From a bacterium (GTDB lineage: Bacteria > Vulcanimicrobiota > Xenobia > RGZZ01), in contig JAJXVI010000170.1 of the NCBI GenBank assembly GCA_021782195.1, forward strand, positions 1 through 5,954: DNA of 5,954 nt, written 5' to 3'. Both the position numbers and the translations under genes were made by a program. The notes beneath the pieces were generated by a model. The model ran no database searches. It was not told the origin of the DNA and saw only the letters and a list, made by a program, of their open reading frames with translations. Shown here piece after piece: positions 5,194 through 5,954 of this stretch. The stretch's first letter is position 1. Each line of letters begins with the position of its first letter.

Positions 5194-5954
5194 TCAGACC
5201 TGCGCGCGGGTGTAGCGGTTGCGGTTTTTCTCGGCGTGGCGTTCGACCGCGAGTTCGATGAGGCGGTTGACAAGTTCAGGGTATGGAACGTCGGTTGCCT
5301 CCCAGAGCTTCGGGTACATCGAGATACGCGTGAACCCGGGCATGGTGTTGACCTCGTTGAGATAGAGTTCGCGGCCTTCTCCATCGAGGAGAAAGTCGAC
5401 CCGCGCGAGCCCGGCCAGGTCGAGCGACTTGAAAGCTTCGACAGAGAGGCGACGCACTTTTTCCGAGAGTTCTTCTGAGATGGGGGCTGGAATCAGCAAC
5501 GTCGAGTCGTTCTTGAGGTACTTTGCCTCATAATCGTAGAACTCGTTGCACGGGATGATCTCTCCCACGACGCTTGCACGCGGGTCGTCGTTTCCAAGCA
5601 CGGCGCACTCGAGTTCCCGCGCGCCTCGAACCGCTTGCTCGATGACCACTTTGCGGTCGTATTCGAACGCAAGCTCGACGCCTCGATGCAGTTCCTCGCG
5701 GTTGTGGGTTTTGGAGATGCCCACGCTGGAACCGAGGTTGGCGGGCTTTACGAAGCACACCGACCCGAGCGACGCTTCCACGCGGGTTTTGATTGCCTCG
5801 GGGTCGCGCTCCCAGGCGCTTCGCACGAAAGTTTGATGCGGAGGGATGGGAAAACCGTGCGCGCTGAAGACGTCTTTCATCAACGCTTTGTCCATGCCGA
5901 CGGCGGAGCCGAGCACGCCCGCGCCGACGAACGGGACGTCGAGAAGGCGAAGGA
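5194..5954 (-). CDS. ddl: D-alanine--D-alanine ligase, C-terminal part (5' truncated by window)
   Basis: This ATP-grasp ligase joins two D-alanines for the UDP-MurNAc-pentapeptide, in the cytoplasmic stage of peptidoglycan synthesis. The frame is open to the window edge: codons reading LRLLDVPFVGAG precede the GTG at 5916, which is internal because the family reads PxVGxGVLGSAxxMDK there. About 252 residues are visible; roughly the first third is missing. In visible numbering, FVKPANLGSSVGISK (67-81) forms the ATP-grasp lysine and glycine-rich loop, EFYDYEAKY (137-145) the omega-loop, and LARVDFLLD (182-190) with YLNEVNTMPGFT (197-208) the metal and substrate site. Arg184, Asp186, Glu200 and Asn202 align with E. 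coli DdlB Arg255, Asp257, Glu270 and Asn272. The tyrosine in FYDYEAKY is the feature of true D-Ala-D-Ala ligases, whereas VanA/VanB-type D-lactate ligases differ in this loop, so a resistance ligase is unlikely. The gene converges on rpiA with a 32-base gap. A ddlA/ddlB subtype cannot be set from this part. Confidence 0.96.
   Translation of the reverse strand, partial: LRLLDVPFVGAGVLGSAVGMDKALMKDVFSAHGFPIPPHQTFVRSAWERDPEAIKTRVEASLGSVCFVKPANLGSSVGISKTHNREELHRGVELAFEYDRKVVIEQAVRGARELECAVLGNDDPRASVVGEIIPCNEFYDYEAKYLKNDSTLLIPAPISEELSEKVRRLSVEAFKSLDLAGLARVDFLLDGEGRELYLNEVNTMPGFTRISMYPKLWEATDVPYPELVNRLIELAVERHAEKNRNRYTRAQV

Noticed and set aside
5194..5954. Vancomycin-resistance D-Ala-D-Lac ligase (VanA/VanB type)
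   Set aside because: The omega-loop FYDYEAKY keeps the tyrosine typical of D-Ala-D-Ala ligases, and no vanH or vanX neighbour is seen.

Overview
This GC-rich window carries five protein-coding genes with ordinary housekeeping or metabolic roles: four on the + strand (hisS, nadE, a family III CoA-transferase, rpiA) and one on the - strand (ddl) that converges on rpiA. Both outer genes are cut by the window edges. The D-alanine--D-alanine ligase shows that the host makes peptidoglycan, so it is a bacterium. High GC in third codon positions, use of TTG as a start codon, and a histidyl-tRNA synthetase resembling the archaeal/eukaryotic-like clade would fit a high-GC Gram-negative such as a myxobacterial or other deltaproteobacterial-type lineage. 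That placement is a low-confidence inference, because no rRNA or lineage marker is present.

Layout: (1) 1-929, the catalytic-core end and anticodon-binding domain of histidyl-tRNA synthetase. (2) 930-1087, a 158-base gap that holds two perfect inverted repeats, each with a 20-base loop. The second one has an arm that could instead pair with the first codons of nadE. (3) 1088-2827, glutamine-dependent NAD+ synthetase, starting at TTG behind a good Shine-Dalgarno. (4) 2828-3083, a 256-base gap with a weak terminator-like hairpin and two exact 41-base direct repeats 71 bases apart, rich in short palindromic arms. (5) 3084-4427, a CaiB/BaiF family CoA-transferase with an unusual low-complexity C-terminal tail. 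(6) 4424-5161, ribose-5-phosphate isomerase A, which overlaps the transferase by four bases (ATGA). (7) 5162-5193, a 32-base convergent junction holding a perfect 7-bp hairpin. (8) 5194-5954, most of a D-alanine--D-alanine ligase on the - strand.

The genes do not form an obvious single pathway. hisS serves translation, nadE makes NAD+, rpiA works in the pentose phosphate pathway and ddl in cell-wall precursor synthesis. The transferase moves CoA between carboxylic acids of unknown identity. The only tight coupling is transferase-rpiA, which should be co-transcribed and translationally coupled. I found no convincing new multi-gene system. The most interesting signals are non-coding: the 41-base repeat pair and the possible alternative RNA pairing upstream of nadE.
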